From positions 1 to 33,330 of the forward strand of contig JARLIH010000515.1 of the NCBI GenBank assembly GCA_031291845.1: a stretch of DNA of 33,330 bases, given 5' to 3'. Of this stretch, positions 1 through 7,752 are shown piece by piece. A model generated the notes under the pieces. The model ran no database searches and was not told the DNA's origin. It was given only the letters and a program-made list of their open reading frames with translations. Source of the stretch: Isosphaeraceae bacterium (GTDB lineage: Bacteria > Planctomycetota > Planctomycetia > Isosphaerales > Isosphaeraceae). A program made the translations under genes and the position numbers. Within the stretch, counting starts at the first letter, position 1. Every line of letters starts with the position of its first letter.

Positions 1-55
1 AGCCACCCCGCCGGGGGGCGGCCCACACTGCCGCGCTGAACCGCTCGGGCCGATC

Positions 56-85
56 TTGCCGGCTGGGGTCGGCTTCGGTTATGCT
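56..85 (+). promoter_or_regulatory. Candidate promoter of rpmA
   Basis: TTGCCG at 56-61 and TATGCT at 80-85 are separated by 18 bases, which fits a primary-sigma promoter (four of six matches in each box). Transcription would begin near 92, giving a leader of about 85 bases before rpmA. The 177 bases upstream of rpmA do not encode the end of ribosomal protein L21, the usual upstream partner, so a separate promoter here makes sense. Assigned by eye only. Confidence 0.35.
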
Positions 86-177
86 AAGTCGTTTGGGCGG
101 CCGATTGGTGTGGAATACGGGTCTTTCCCGGTCGCGGCCGCATGTAGGGTCTTGCCTGGATCGAGGGTGTTTGCGCG

Positions 178-441
178 ATGGCTCACAAGAAGGGTCAGGG
201 CTCCAGCCGCAACGGACGTGACTCCAACCCGCAGATGCTCGGGATCAAGCTTTTCGGCGGCCAGTTCGCCCGCGCGGGGAGCATCATTTGCCGGCAGCAC
301 GGGACGAAATGGCATCCCGGCAAAAACGTCGGCGTGGGGCGCGATTGGACGATTTTCTCGCTGGTCGACGGCACGGTCCGCTTTGACCAGGGCGGGCGCA
401 GGATCAATATTGATCCGGCTCCGGCCGCGGTACAAGGCTAA
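178..441 (+). CDS. rpmA: 50S ribosomal protein L27
   Basis: The 87-residue product is bacterial L27, a large-subunit protein near the peptidyl-transferase centre that helps position tRNA. The N-terminus MAHKKGQGSSRNGRDSNP is the family signature, followed by LGIKLFGGQ and the HGTKWHPGKNVGVGRD core. Length is normal for the family. The ATG is preceded by a GAGGGTG-like ribosome binding site around 162-168. rplU (L21), normally directly upstream, is not present in the 177 bases before it. A terminator-like hairpin separates it from obgE, the gene that commonly follows L27 in bacteria. Identification is near certain. Confidence 0.97.
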   Translation: MAHKKGQGSSRNGRDSNPQMLGIKLFGGQFARAGSIICRQHGTKWHPGKNVGVGRDWTIFSLVDGTVRFDQGGRRINIDPAPAAVQG

Positions 442-479
442 CATCCGCGACGAGGCCACAGCGCGGTCTACTCTCCACA

Positions 480-526
480 GGCTCTCGCCGAGACGTTACT
501 GTGCTCGGCGGGAGCCTTGTCTTCTT
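480..526 (+). terminator. Intrinsic terminator between rpmA and obgE
   Basis: Bases 480-492 and 504-516 form a 13-base-pair stem with a single T-G wobble (485/511) and an 11-base loop, followed directly by a T-rich run (TTGTCTTCTT, 517-526). This is a classical Rho-independent shape. It ends only 21 bases before the obgE start, so obgE would depend on read-through or on a promoter not visible here. The structure may tune the ribosomal-protein to GTPase ratio; that is inference. Confidence 0.7.
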
Positions 527-546
527 CCCAAGGGTCGAGGTTTGCG

Positions 547-1605
547 ATGTTCGTCGATCGCGTGACGATCTACGTCCGAGGGGGCGACGGCGGCAACGGC
601 TGCCTCAGCTTTCGGCGCGAGAAGTACGCGCCTCGGGGCGGTCCGAACGGCGGCGACGGGGGCAACGGCGGCAGCGTTATCGTGCGCGCGGTCGCGGGCC
701 TGACGAATCTGGCCCACCTCTCGTACCAACGCCACTGGAAGGCCGATCGCGGCGATCACGGCCAAGGATCCGACTGCACCGGACGAAACGCGCCGGACCT
801 CGTCATCCAGGTGCCCCCGGGTACGATTGTGCGCGACCGCGATCGCGGTCACGTGCTCCGCGACTTGAAGGCCGAGGGCGACTCGGTCGACGTCGCCCGT
901 GGCGGACGTGGCGGACGCGGGAATGCCCACTTCAAGACGAGCACCAACCGTGCTCCGCGGCAGGTGGAGAACGGACACCCGGGCGAGGAGCGCTGGGTGA
1001 ACCTGGAGTTGAAGGTGATCGCCGACGTGGGGCTGGTGGGACTGCCGAACGCGGGCAAGTCCACGCTGCTCTCCCGGATCTCGCGTGCACACCCCGAGAT
1101 CGCCGACTACCCATTCACGACCAAGTACCCGAACCTGGGGATCGTTCACGCCGGACCGGACCAAACGTTCGTCGTGGCCGACATTCCGGGCCTGATCGAG
1201 GGCGCGCACGAAGGGCACGGCCTGGGTCATGAGTTCCTCCGGCACGTCGAACGGACGCGGCTGCTCGTTCATCTGGTGGATGCGGTGCCGTCGGACGGAT
1301 CCGACCCCCTGGCCAATTACCGCACGATCCGCAACGAGCTCGAACACTACAGCGCTGCGCTGGCGGCACGGCCGGAGCTGGTCGTCCTGACGAAGATGGA
1401 CCTGACCGGAGCTTTCGAAGCGAGGAAGCGGATGGAGCAGCTTCTGGGCCGATTGCCGCTGGCGATTTCCGCGGTGACCGGCGAAGGGGTCCCGGCGTTG
1501 CTCCACGCCATTATCGATCGGCTTGAACACCTCCCCGACCCGGCGGAGAGCGCACCTGAAGTGCCGTTGTCGACTCCGCAGGAAGAGCACGTGGAAAGCC
1601 GATAA
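547..1605 (+). CDS. obgE: GTPase Obg (ribosome assembly)
   Basis: The 352-residue protein is the essential Obg/CgtA GTPase, which acts in 50S subunit maturation and stress control. The glycine-rich Obg fold occupies about residues 1-157 (YVRGGDGGNG near the N-terminus). The G domain follows with P-loop GLPNAGKST (163-171), DIPGLIEGAHEG (switch II), TKMD and a SAVTGEG motif. The variable C-terminal OCT domain is absent and the protein ends soon after the G domain, as in many bacteria. ATG at 547 is chosen over an upstream in-frame TTG at 517, because GAGG (537-540) sits at proper spacing and the TTG lies at the edge of the terminator hairpin. It follows rpmA and is closely followed by coaX (19 bases). 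Confidence 0.96.
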   Translation: MFVDRVTIYVRGGDGGNGCLSFRREKYAPRGGPNGGDGGNGGSVIVRAVAGLTNLAHLSYQRHWKADRGDHGQGSDCTGRNAPDLVIQVPPGTIVRDRDRGHVLRDLKAEGDSVDVARGGRGGRGNAHFKTSTNRAPRQVENGHPGEERWVNLELKVIADVGLVGLPNAGKSTLLSRISRAHPEIADYPFTTKYPNLGIVHAGPDQTFVVADIPGLIEGAHEGHGLGHEFLRHVERTRLLVHLVDAVPSDGSDPLANYRTIRNELEHYSAALAARPELVVLTKMDLTGAFEARKRMEQLLGRLPLAISAVTGEGVPALLHAIIDRLEHLPDPAESAPEVPLSTPQEEHVESR

Positions 1606-1624
1606 GCCCGGGGTATCGAGACTT

Positions 1625-2392
1625 GTGGTCACCATCGTTGCCGACCTTGGCAATTCGCGCTTGAAGTGGGGCCGGCTCGATCGGGACGGCTCGTTGCGGG
1701 ACGTCATTGCCGTTGCGGTCGACGACCCGGCTCGGTGGGCGGCGGTCTGGGAGGCGTGGCAGCTCGGGTCGCTTCCTTCCCGTTGGTCGGTTTCGTCAGT
1801 GAACCCGCCGCTGGCGGAGCGCCTGGCCGCATTCCTGGCGGAGCGCGGTGTGGCGTCGGTCCACTGGTTTCGGTCGGCCGCTGACGTGCCCGTGCGGCAT
1901 GACCTGGAAGCGCCCGAGACCGCGGGTGCGGATCGTGCGTTCGCGGTGCTGGGGGCGCTCGCGGTAAGAAATGCGGGTGGCCCGGGGATCGTGGTTTCGT
2001 GCGGCACGGCCGTGACCGTGGAACGGATCGCCGCGTCCGGAGTCTGGCTCGGTGGCGCGATCGCCGCGGGTCTCGGGCTCACGGCCCGGGCGCTCCACAT
2101 GCTGACGGCGCAGCTACCGCTCGTGGAGCCCGGCGCGACGCCGGCGGCCTGGGGGCGCTCGACCCGCCCCGCCCTCGAGGCGGGGGTTTATTGGGGAGTC
2201 GTGGGCGCGATCCGCGAGCTGGTTTCCCGGCAAGCGGCGGGGGTCGAGCCCAGCCCTTGGCGAGTCTGGACCGGCGGCGATGCGGCACGCCTTGCACCCG
2301 CGGTCGACGGTGAGGACGCGTCGGTCGTGCCGGACCTCGTCCTTCACGGACTGGCCGGCCTGGAGCGACAGTCCGGAAGGCGCGAACGCTGA
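1625..2392 (+). CDS. coaX: Type III pantothenate kinase
   Basis: The 255-residue protein is a CoaX-type pantothenate kinase (ASKHA fold), catalysing the first step of coenzyme A synthesis, ATP-dependent phosphorylation of pantothenate. Visible motifs are DLGNSRLKWG at the N-terminus (phosphate loop 1), GADRAFAVLGAL (the G-x-D-R substrate motif), and SCGTAVTVERI followed by GGAIAAGLGL (phosphate loop 2). The start is taken as GTG 1625, which puts the DLGNS motif at the expected position. An in-frame ATG at 1523 would overlap obgE by 83 bases and add a basic, non-homologous extension. The ribosome binding site is weak. The stop overlaps the next gene's ATG by one base (TGATG), implying translational coupling. 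Confidence 0.9.
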   Translation: MVTIVADLGNSRLKWGRLDRDGSLRDVIAVAVDDPARWAAVWEAWQLGSLPSRWSVSSVNPPLAERLAAFLAERGVASVHWFRSAADVPVRHDLEAPETAGADRAFAVLGALAVRNAGGPGIVVSCGTAVTVERIAASGVWLGGAIAAGLGLTARALHMLTAQLPLVEPGATPAAWGRSTRPALEAGVYWGVVGAIRELVSRQAAGVEPSPWRVWTGGDAARLAPAVDGEDASVVPDLVLHGLAGLERQSGRRER

Positions 2393-3555
2393 TGGCTCGC
2401 GAGCGAGACGAACCCCGCACGAGCGCCTGTGTGCTCACCCCCGACGGGCGCGGCGCGATCAGCGTCGTGCGTCTCTGGGGACCTGGCGCGGTGCGGATTG
2501 CGGACGCCGCGTTCCGCCCCAACCGCGGCGGCCGCCTCGCGTGCTCCCCCCCGGGCCATCTCCGGGTCGGCCGCCTCGGCGCAGGGCTCGGCGACGAGGT
2601 CGTGGCCGTGGTCCTGAGCGTCGACCCGCCCGTGGCCGAAATTCAGACCCACGGCGGACCGTCCGCGGTCGCGCTCGTCCTGGACGCACTCGCGGCCCTC
2701 GGCGCAGAGGTTTGCTCACGGGCTCGATGGCTCGAAGCCCACTCGCGAACGCCACTGGCGGCCGAGGCCGAGGCGGACCTCGCGCGCGCGGGCACCTTGC
2801 GTGGTGCGGAAGTCCTGCTCGACCAGGTCCACGGAGCGCTCGACCATGAGTTGATCGAGCTCCTCGGCCTGATCGATCCGGCTCCTCTTGAGGCGAGGGT
2901 GCGGCTCGACGGCTTGCTCGCGCGCGGGGCACTGGGATGCCGGCTCGTCGGTGGTTGGCGGGTTGCGCTGGCGGGCCGGCCGAACGTCGGCAAGAGCCGT
3001 CTCCTGAACGCGTTCGCCGGTTATGACCGGGCGATCGTCGACCCCACGCCCGGGACCACGCGGGACGTGCTCACGGTGCAGACCGCGGTCGACGGGTGGC
3101 CGGTCGAGCTGTCCGATACCGCGGGTCTGCGCATGACGCCCGAGGGGGTGGAAGCCGCGGGAATCGCCAGCGCCCGCGCCCTCCATGCGGAGGCCGACCT
3201 GGTTCTGCTCGTGCTCGATCGGTCGGAGCCGCTTACGCCTACGGACCTCGCCCTTATGCGCTCGCACGGCTCCGCGCTCTGGGTTGCGAACAAGGCCGAC
3301 CTGCCCGCCGCCTGGGAACGCGTCGAAAAACCAATTTGCGTGGTTTCCGCCGAACAGGGCGCTGGCATCGACGCGCTTCTCGAAGCGATCGCGCGCCGGC
3401 TCGTTCCCGACGCCCCTCCACCGGGAGCGGGAGTGCTGTTTCGCCCAGACCATGTCCGACGGCTTTCGGAGGCCCGCGACGCGCTCGATGCGGGGCTGCC
3501 TTCCGAGGCGCGCGACCGGATCGCTGCGCTGCGGGGAACGGGCTCAGAGGCCTGA
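2392..3555 (+). CDS. MnmE/TrmE-like GTPase, shortened and lacking the C-terminal Cys motif
   Basis: The 387-residue protein resembles MnmE, the GTPase that with MnmG modifies wobble uridines of tRNA. The N-terminal folate-binding-like domain begins TSACVLTPDGRGAISVVRL, and a G domain is embedded in the helical part: GRPNVGKS (195-202), PGTTRD, DTAGLR (242-247) and NKAD (300-303). MnmE is normally about 450 residues and ends in a C-x-G-K motif whose cysteine is needed for modification. This protein ends in ARDRIAALRGTGSEA with no such motif. The GEFT-type segment after the N-terminal domain is also unrecognisable. It may be a paralogue or a form with a changed role. It is translationally coupled to coaX and overlaps the convergent kinase gene by 12 bases. 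Confidence 0.8.
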   Translation: MARERDEPRTSACVLTPDGRGAISVVRLWGPGAVRIADAAFRPNRGGRLACSPPGHLRVGRLGAGLGDEVVAVVLSVDPPVAEIQTHGGPSAVALVLDALAALGAEVCSRARWLEAHSRTPLAAEAEADLARAGTLRGAEVLLDQVHGALDHELIELLGLIDPAPLEARVRLDGLLARGALGCRLVGGWRVALAGRPNVGKSRLLNAFAGYDRAIVDPTPGTTRDVLTVQTAVDGWPVELSDTAGLRMTPEGVEAAGIASARALHAEADLVLLVLDRSEPLTPTDLALMRSHGSALWVANKADLPAAWERVEKPICVVSAEQGAGIDALLEAIARRLVPDAPPPGAGVLFRPDHVRRLSEARDALDAGLPSEARDRIAALRGTGSEA

Positions 3556-6500
3556 CGGGGCCACGGGTATCCGCGGCAGGTCCGCGCCCGAAGCGCGTGC
3601 GGGGCTGTCGGTCGCGAGCCGCATGTCGTCGCGGTTGAGCAGCCAGGCCGGGCGCTCTGCGTCCCAGTCGCGGATGAACTTCAAGTCGCCGTGAATCGGG
3701 TCGGCCTCTTTGGGGCCGACGGCGACGTTCCAGGACGGCCGGTCATAGATGTTCGGGACCGAGCCGATCTGGGCCGACTGGTCGCGGCGGTAGGCCGTGA
3801 TCTGATGGTAGGCGACCCGATGGCCCTCCCAGCGGATGCGGTCGCTCAACGTCGAGAGTGCGTCCTGGCCGTCGACGCGCAGGAGCGGATCGCCATCGAG
3901 CGTCGTGGTGAGGACCGAGTCACGCGCGGAGACGTCGGCCACCGGAAGGTCAGGCTCGCCCGCGGCGCTTTCCAGCAGGACCAACCCCCCGGCCGTGCGG
4001 GCGGAGACCTGGCGCAGCTCGATGTCGAGCTTGACCGGCGGCCCGGCCGTCCCGCGAGGGCAGCCGTGGGCGTGGAGCATGCTGCCGCCGGTCGAGATCA
4101 CGGCGTTATTCATATCAAGCTCAATTCCGACTGCCGCTCCGACGTCGATCAGGTCTCCGCCAGATCGGACCAGGCAATCGGTGAGCCGGAGGCGGGGGGG
4201 CTTGCGCGCGCCGGCTTCGGCTGGGCGGTCGTGGTCGGGTGCCCGCACGATGAACGCGGCCGAGTCGGGGGACTCCCCTTCGACCGTGACCGTGCAATTG
4301 ATCAGCGTCAACTCCGCGCCAAGGCCGAGGCCGAACGCGGCCCAGCGGCCCTCTCGCCCGGTGGTTGGGCGCGGCAGGATGATGTCGAAGCCTTCGAGCT
4401 GGAGCGCGCCTGCGGAAAGCTCGATTCCCGCTTCCCAGTTCGACGGGTTCTTCGACGGCTGCGCGGACGGCCGGAATCGAATGCGCGGCGGCTTGGGCCC
4501 GCGCTCGGCCCGGAGGATCCAGTGATCGTTACCGTCGACCGCGAGCCGCGCGAGTTCGATATCGGCGTCAGGAGCGACGCGCAAGATGCTCCCTCGTTCC
4601 CGGGGCTGCCGGAGCGCCTCGCGGAACTGTTCCGTCGTCTGCACGAGACCACTGTCGGCGGTGATTGGCACGTTGGGGGACGTGGCGGCAGCCACGGCAG
4701 CCGGCGGGTTGCTCGATGCGGGGGCCGGGCGGTTCTCAGCGCGCGCGGGCTCCCCCTGCTCCGCGACGGCCGGGGTCTCGTCGCGCCGCATCGGCGGCAT
4801 GGTCATGGGTTCCGCGCCGGTCTCGGGATTCGCCGGTGGTGGCATCGGGGTTCCGGGGGAATTGGCCGGCTTCGGCATGGGCGCCGGGAAATCAGGGTCG
4901 ACGGTCGGAGCCGCCGGTGGCATCGGACTCGGCGCCTCGGGCCGGGGCTCCGGAGAACGCGGCCGGTCCCGTGGTGCATCGGGCGCGAGCGCGACGAGCC
5001 GCGTGCCGGACGCGAGCGTGCCGAAGGGCCCCTGACGAGCGCCCGCGTCGGATCGGTCTGCACGCGACTGCGCGATCCGGAACGCGCGGGAGGGGTTCGC
5101 CGCGTCCTGGGTCAGCGACTGCGCTGGGTCCGCCTCGTCCCAAACGGGCTCGCTCGTAAATGAAGAGCCGGTCTCACGCACGCCGGCGAGCGACTCACTC
5201 CAACGGGCGGCGTCGCGCACGGGGTCGAAGCGAGCGTGCGAGTCGGAGGATTGGAGAAAGGTGCCGACTCGCCCGAAGAGGTTCGCGCGGCCGCTCCAGC
5301 TCAAACGCGCAGGTTCATCAGCACTCACCAGGCTGAGCTCGGCGTCGCGTCCGGGCGCAATGACGGTATCGTCGACCCAGATGCGAGGGTCCGAGCCCTC
5401 GAACCGGAAGACCGGCTCGTTGCCGGCCACGATGCTGTCGTGCTTCAGGCGCAGCTCGACCGGCGTGCCGGCCGTGCCGAGCGGGTTCTCGAACCAGAAG
5501 GCCGTGCCCGAGGCGGCGATCGTGCAGTCGCGGAACTGGACGTCGACTGCCCCCTTGGCGACGAGGGCGGCCTGCCCGGGATCGAAGTGCGACGCGTCGA
5601 CGACGATCGCCGCGGGGCGGTCGCCGCTCGTTGCTCCCGCCTTTCCCCGCGCCACGATGGCCGCAGCGTGCGCCGCCGTTCCCGAGCGCGAGCCGGTGCG
5701 ACGGAAGACGCAACGGCGAACGGTCAGCTCGGTACCGTCGGTCCGCAGGGCAGCCAGTCCGTCCGCCACGCCACCGCTGACCTCGAACCGAAGTCCGTCG
5801 AGCGTGATGTGCCCGCCTTCGAAATCGAACAAGGCGGCCGGAGAGGCTTCACCCCCCGGCGCTTCGCGCGCCAGCCGGATGACGGGCCTCACCCCCGCGG
5901 CCGCTTTGATCGTGAGGTCCCGATGAATCAGGCGCGGAGTAGACGTGCGGTCGAGCGCCTCGTCGCCGATGAGGTAAGGGCCGTCGTCGTTCAGCACCAC
6001 GATCGAGCGCGCTGGCGCGACCGCCAGGCGGGCCAACAGGTCGTCGCTCGAGTCCAGGCTGATGTCGCGCGGTGGAACGGATTCGGTGGGGGGCGGGGCA
6101 GGTTCCTTTTTCGGGTCACTGCCGACGAGGACCGCGTCTTTCGGCTCAGCCGCGTTCTTCGCGGCGACCGGCTTGACGCGCAGCTCCGGCACGCTGGCGT
6201 AGCTGATGACTGGCGGCGCTGAGGTTTCCTGACCCCACCAGACCAGGCCGGCGACAACCACCGCAAACGCCAGTACGGGGACCCCCCAGATGAGGTGTTG
6301 CTCCCAGGCCGCCGGCCGCGCGGCGGACATCCACACGAGCCCCTCCGGGCTGACCGAGCGGAGCCCGAGCGTGCCGGCGATGATCAAGAGGTCGCGCACG
6401 AGCTGCTCCGGCGTCTGGTACCGCCGGTCGCGATCCTTGGCCATCAGCTTGGAGAGCACGTTCGCCAGCTCGACCGGCACCAGCGGGTTCAGCTCCCGGA

Positions 6501-7386
6501 TGTCCGGGGGGACCTCTTCCTGGTGCTGGATCAGCTTTTGCAGCACCGTCCCCTCGGGGAACGGCGGACGGCCGCCCAGCATGTGGAAGAGCGTGCAGCC
6601 GAGTGAATAGAGGTCGCTCCGGACGTCGACGTCCCGCGGGTCGCGCGCCTGTTCGGGGCTGATGTAGTCGAACGTGCCGAGGGTCATGCCGCTCTGGGTC
6701 AGCCCGTCGTCTCCCCCGCGCTCGAACCGACGCGCCAGGCCCATGTCGACGAGCTTCGCGCGGCCCTGCGGAGTGACGATGATGTTCGAGGGCTTGATAT
6801 CGCGGTGGACTACCCCGCGCTCCGACGCGTGGACGAGCGCCGTGGCGATCTGGAGGGTGTAGTTGATCGCCTCGCTCACGGACAGCGGCCCGTTGCGCTC
6901 GACGCGCTGGCGGATCGTGGTCCCTTCGATGTACTCGAACGCGATGAAGTGGTAGAGCGCGTCGTGTCCAATCGTGAATACGCGGGCGATGTTTTCGTGG
7001 TCTAACCGCGCCGCCGCGCGTCCTTCCTGATAGAAGCGCTGGACCACTTCCGGGTCACGGGCCTGTTCGGGTGGCAGGATTTTCAGCGCGACGTGGCGGT
7101 CGAGCCGTAGGTCGAGCGCCCGGAAGACCGCGCCCATGCCCCCCACGCCGATCGACTCTTCGAGCACAAACGAATCGATTCGATCGCCGGGAAGCGGCAA
7201 CGGCGTTCCCGTCGCGCTCGAACCCGTCCGCGCCGGTGGCGACGACGACCCGATTGACCCGCTCCGGACCGTTGGCGGGTCGAATGCATCGCCGGTTCCC
7301 GCGAGGTCGGGAGCGGGACGCAACGACTGCCATGCCTCCGTGGCGGCGGAGCGGTCCGGTGGTGGCGTGGAATCGGGTTCAGACAT
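3544..7386 (-). CDS. Membrane-anchored Ser/Thr protein kinase with large extracytoplasmic beta-helix-like region
   Basis: This 1280-residue protein has a Pro/Ser-rich N-terminal tail (1-65) and a Hanks-type kinase domain (about 71-335). The kinase shows GVGGMGAVF in the glycine loop, catalytic K102, HRDIKPSN (D196) and SPEQ, but DMG (214-216) in place of the usual DFG. One membrane span lies at about 365-385. The outer part has two regions with short repeated hydrophobic turns (ITLDGLRFEVSGG, LTVRRCVFRRTG; later LQLEGFDIILPRP, LTLINCTVTVEG), typical of right-handed parallel beta-helix (pectate-lyase-like) folds. They are joined by a long Pro/Ala-rich linker around residues 790-890. The likely role is sensing an envelope or extracellular ligand and signalling inward; the ligand is unknown. 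A near-consensus promoter lies upstream. It converges on the MnmE-like gene. Confidence 0.9.
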   Translation of the reverse strand: MSEPDSTPPPDRSAATEAWQSLRPAPDLAGTGDAFDPPTVRSGSIGSSSPPARTGSSATGTPLPLPGDRIDSFVLEESIGVGGMGAVFRALDLRLDRHVALKILPPEQARDPEVVQRFYQEGRAAARLDHENIARVFTIGHDALYHFIAFEYIEGTTIRQRVERNGPLSVSEAINYTLQIATALVHASERGVVHRDIKPSNIIVTPQGRAKLVDMGLARRFERGGDDGLTQSGMTLGTFDYISPEQARDPRDVDVRSDLYSLGCTLFHMLGGRPPFPEGTVLQKLIQHQEEVPPDIRELNPLVPVELANVLSKLMAKDRDRRYQTPEQLVRDLLIIAGTLGLRSVSPEGLVWMSAARPAAWEQHLIWGVPVLAFAVVVAGLVWWGQETSAPPVISYASVPELRVKPVAAKNAAEPKDAVLVGSDPKKEPAPPPTESVPPRDISLDSSDDLLARLAVAPARSIVVLNDDGPYLIGDEALDRTSTPRLIHRDLTIKAAAGVRPVIRLAREAPGGEASPAALFDFEGGHITLDGLRFEVSGGVADGLAALRTDGTELTVRRCVFRRTGSRSGTAAHAAAIVARGKAGATSGDRPAAIVVDASHFDPGQAALVAKGAVDVQFRDCTIAASGTAFWFENPLGTAGTPVELRLKHDSIVAGNEPVFRFEGSDPRIWVDDTVIAPGRDAELSLVSADEPARLSWSGRANLFGRVGTFLQSSDSHARFDPVRDAARWSESLAGVRETGSSFTSEPVWDEADPAQSLTQDAANPSRAFRIAQSRADRSDAGARQGPFGTLASGTRLVALAPDAPRDRPRSPEPRPEAPSPMPPAAPTVDPDFPAPMPKPANSPGTPMPPPANPETGAEPMTMPPMRRDETPAVAEQGEPARAENRPAPASSNPPAAVAAATSPNVPITADSGLVQTTEQFREALRQPRERGSILRVAPDADIELARLAVDGNDHWILRAERGPKPPRIRFRPSAQPSKNPSNWEAGIELSAGALQLEGFDIILPRPTTGREGRWAAFGLGLGAELTLINCTVTVEGESPDSAAFIVRAPDHDRPAEAGARKPPRLRLTDCLVRSGGDLIDVGAAVGIELDMNNAVISTGGSMLHAHGCPRGTAGPPVKLDIELRQVSARTAGGLVLLESAAGEPDLPVADVSARDSVLTTTLDGDPLLRVDGQDALSTLSDRIRWEGHRVAYHQITAYRRDQSAQIGSVPNIYDRPSWNVAVGPKEADPIHGDLKFIRDWDAERPAWLLNRDDMRLATDSPARASGADLPRIPVAPSGL

Positions 7387-7499
7387 CAGTCCCGGACTCT
7401 CGAGACGGGGCTTTTACCAGACGGCGCATCCGTGCAACACGTTCGTGGCGAGGGGACGCGATTAAGAAAGGTGCATGCAATCGCGTCGGAGCTGACCCA

Positions 7500-7528
7500 A
7501 CTATAGTGTTCCCATGGTCGAGTGTCAA
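7500..7528 (-). promoter_or_regulatory. Near-consensus promoter for the kinase gene
   Basis: On the minus strand TTGACA (7528-7523) is followed after exactly 17 bases by TATAGT (7505-7500): six of six and five of six matches to the primary-sigma consensus. Transcription would start near 7493, leaving a leader of about 107 bases. The -10 lies in the palindrome ACTATAGT. Confidence 0.75.
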
Positions 7529-7680
7529 TCGTTGCACGGCGTTCCCCCCGCGCTGTGCGCTCTGGCGAGCGGCTTCGAACGGGGAGTCTGGGAGCCGCAT
7601 TTCCCGCGGCATCTCGGCATGCGACCTAAGGGAAGTCCACAACCGATACTCCAAGCGTGCGAAACCCGGTGACCTGCGGA

Positions 7681-7710
7681 TTGTCGCATTGTTCGACAGC
7701 ACGCTACGAT
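7681..7710 (+). promoter_or_regulatory. Candidate promoter of uvrA
   Basis: TTGTCG (7681-7686) and TACGAT (7705-7710), separated by 18 bases, each match the primary-sigma consensus at four of six positions. The predicted start near 7717 leaves a leader of about 36 bases before the ATG at 7753. No LexA-like box was recognised near it. Confidence 0.4.
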
Positions 7711-7752
7711 GACCGTTTTGCCCAAAAGCCGCTGCGCGGGGGTCGGTCGGGC

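Larger units (their letters stand above)
7387..7752. other. Divergent intergenic region between kinase and uvrA
   Basis: This 366-base gap separates the minus-strand kinase from the plus-strand UvrA gene. It holds the kinase promoter (7500-7528) and a possible uvrA promoter (7681-7710). The sequence around 7461-7510 is less GC-rich than its surroundings. No coding region or RNA gene is recognisable; the open frames that cross it read as extensions or shadows of the neighbouring genes. Confidence 0.6.

Noticed and set aside
1523..1624. Upstream ATG start for coaX
   Set aside because: It would overlap obgE by 83 bases and add a basic extension before the conserved DLGNS motif.
3691..5163. 490-codon plus-strand frame inside the kinase gene
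   Set aside because: Arg/Gly-rich shadow of the kinase's outer region, with no domain signs.
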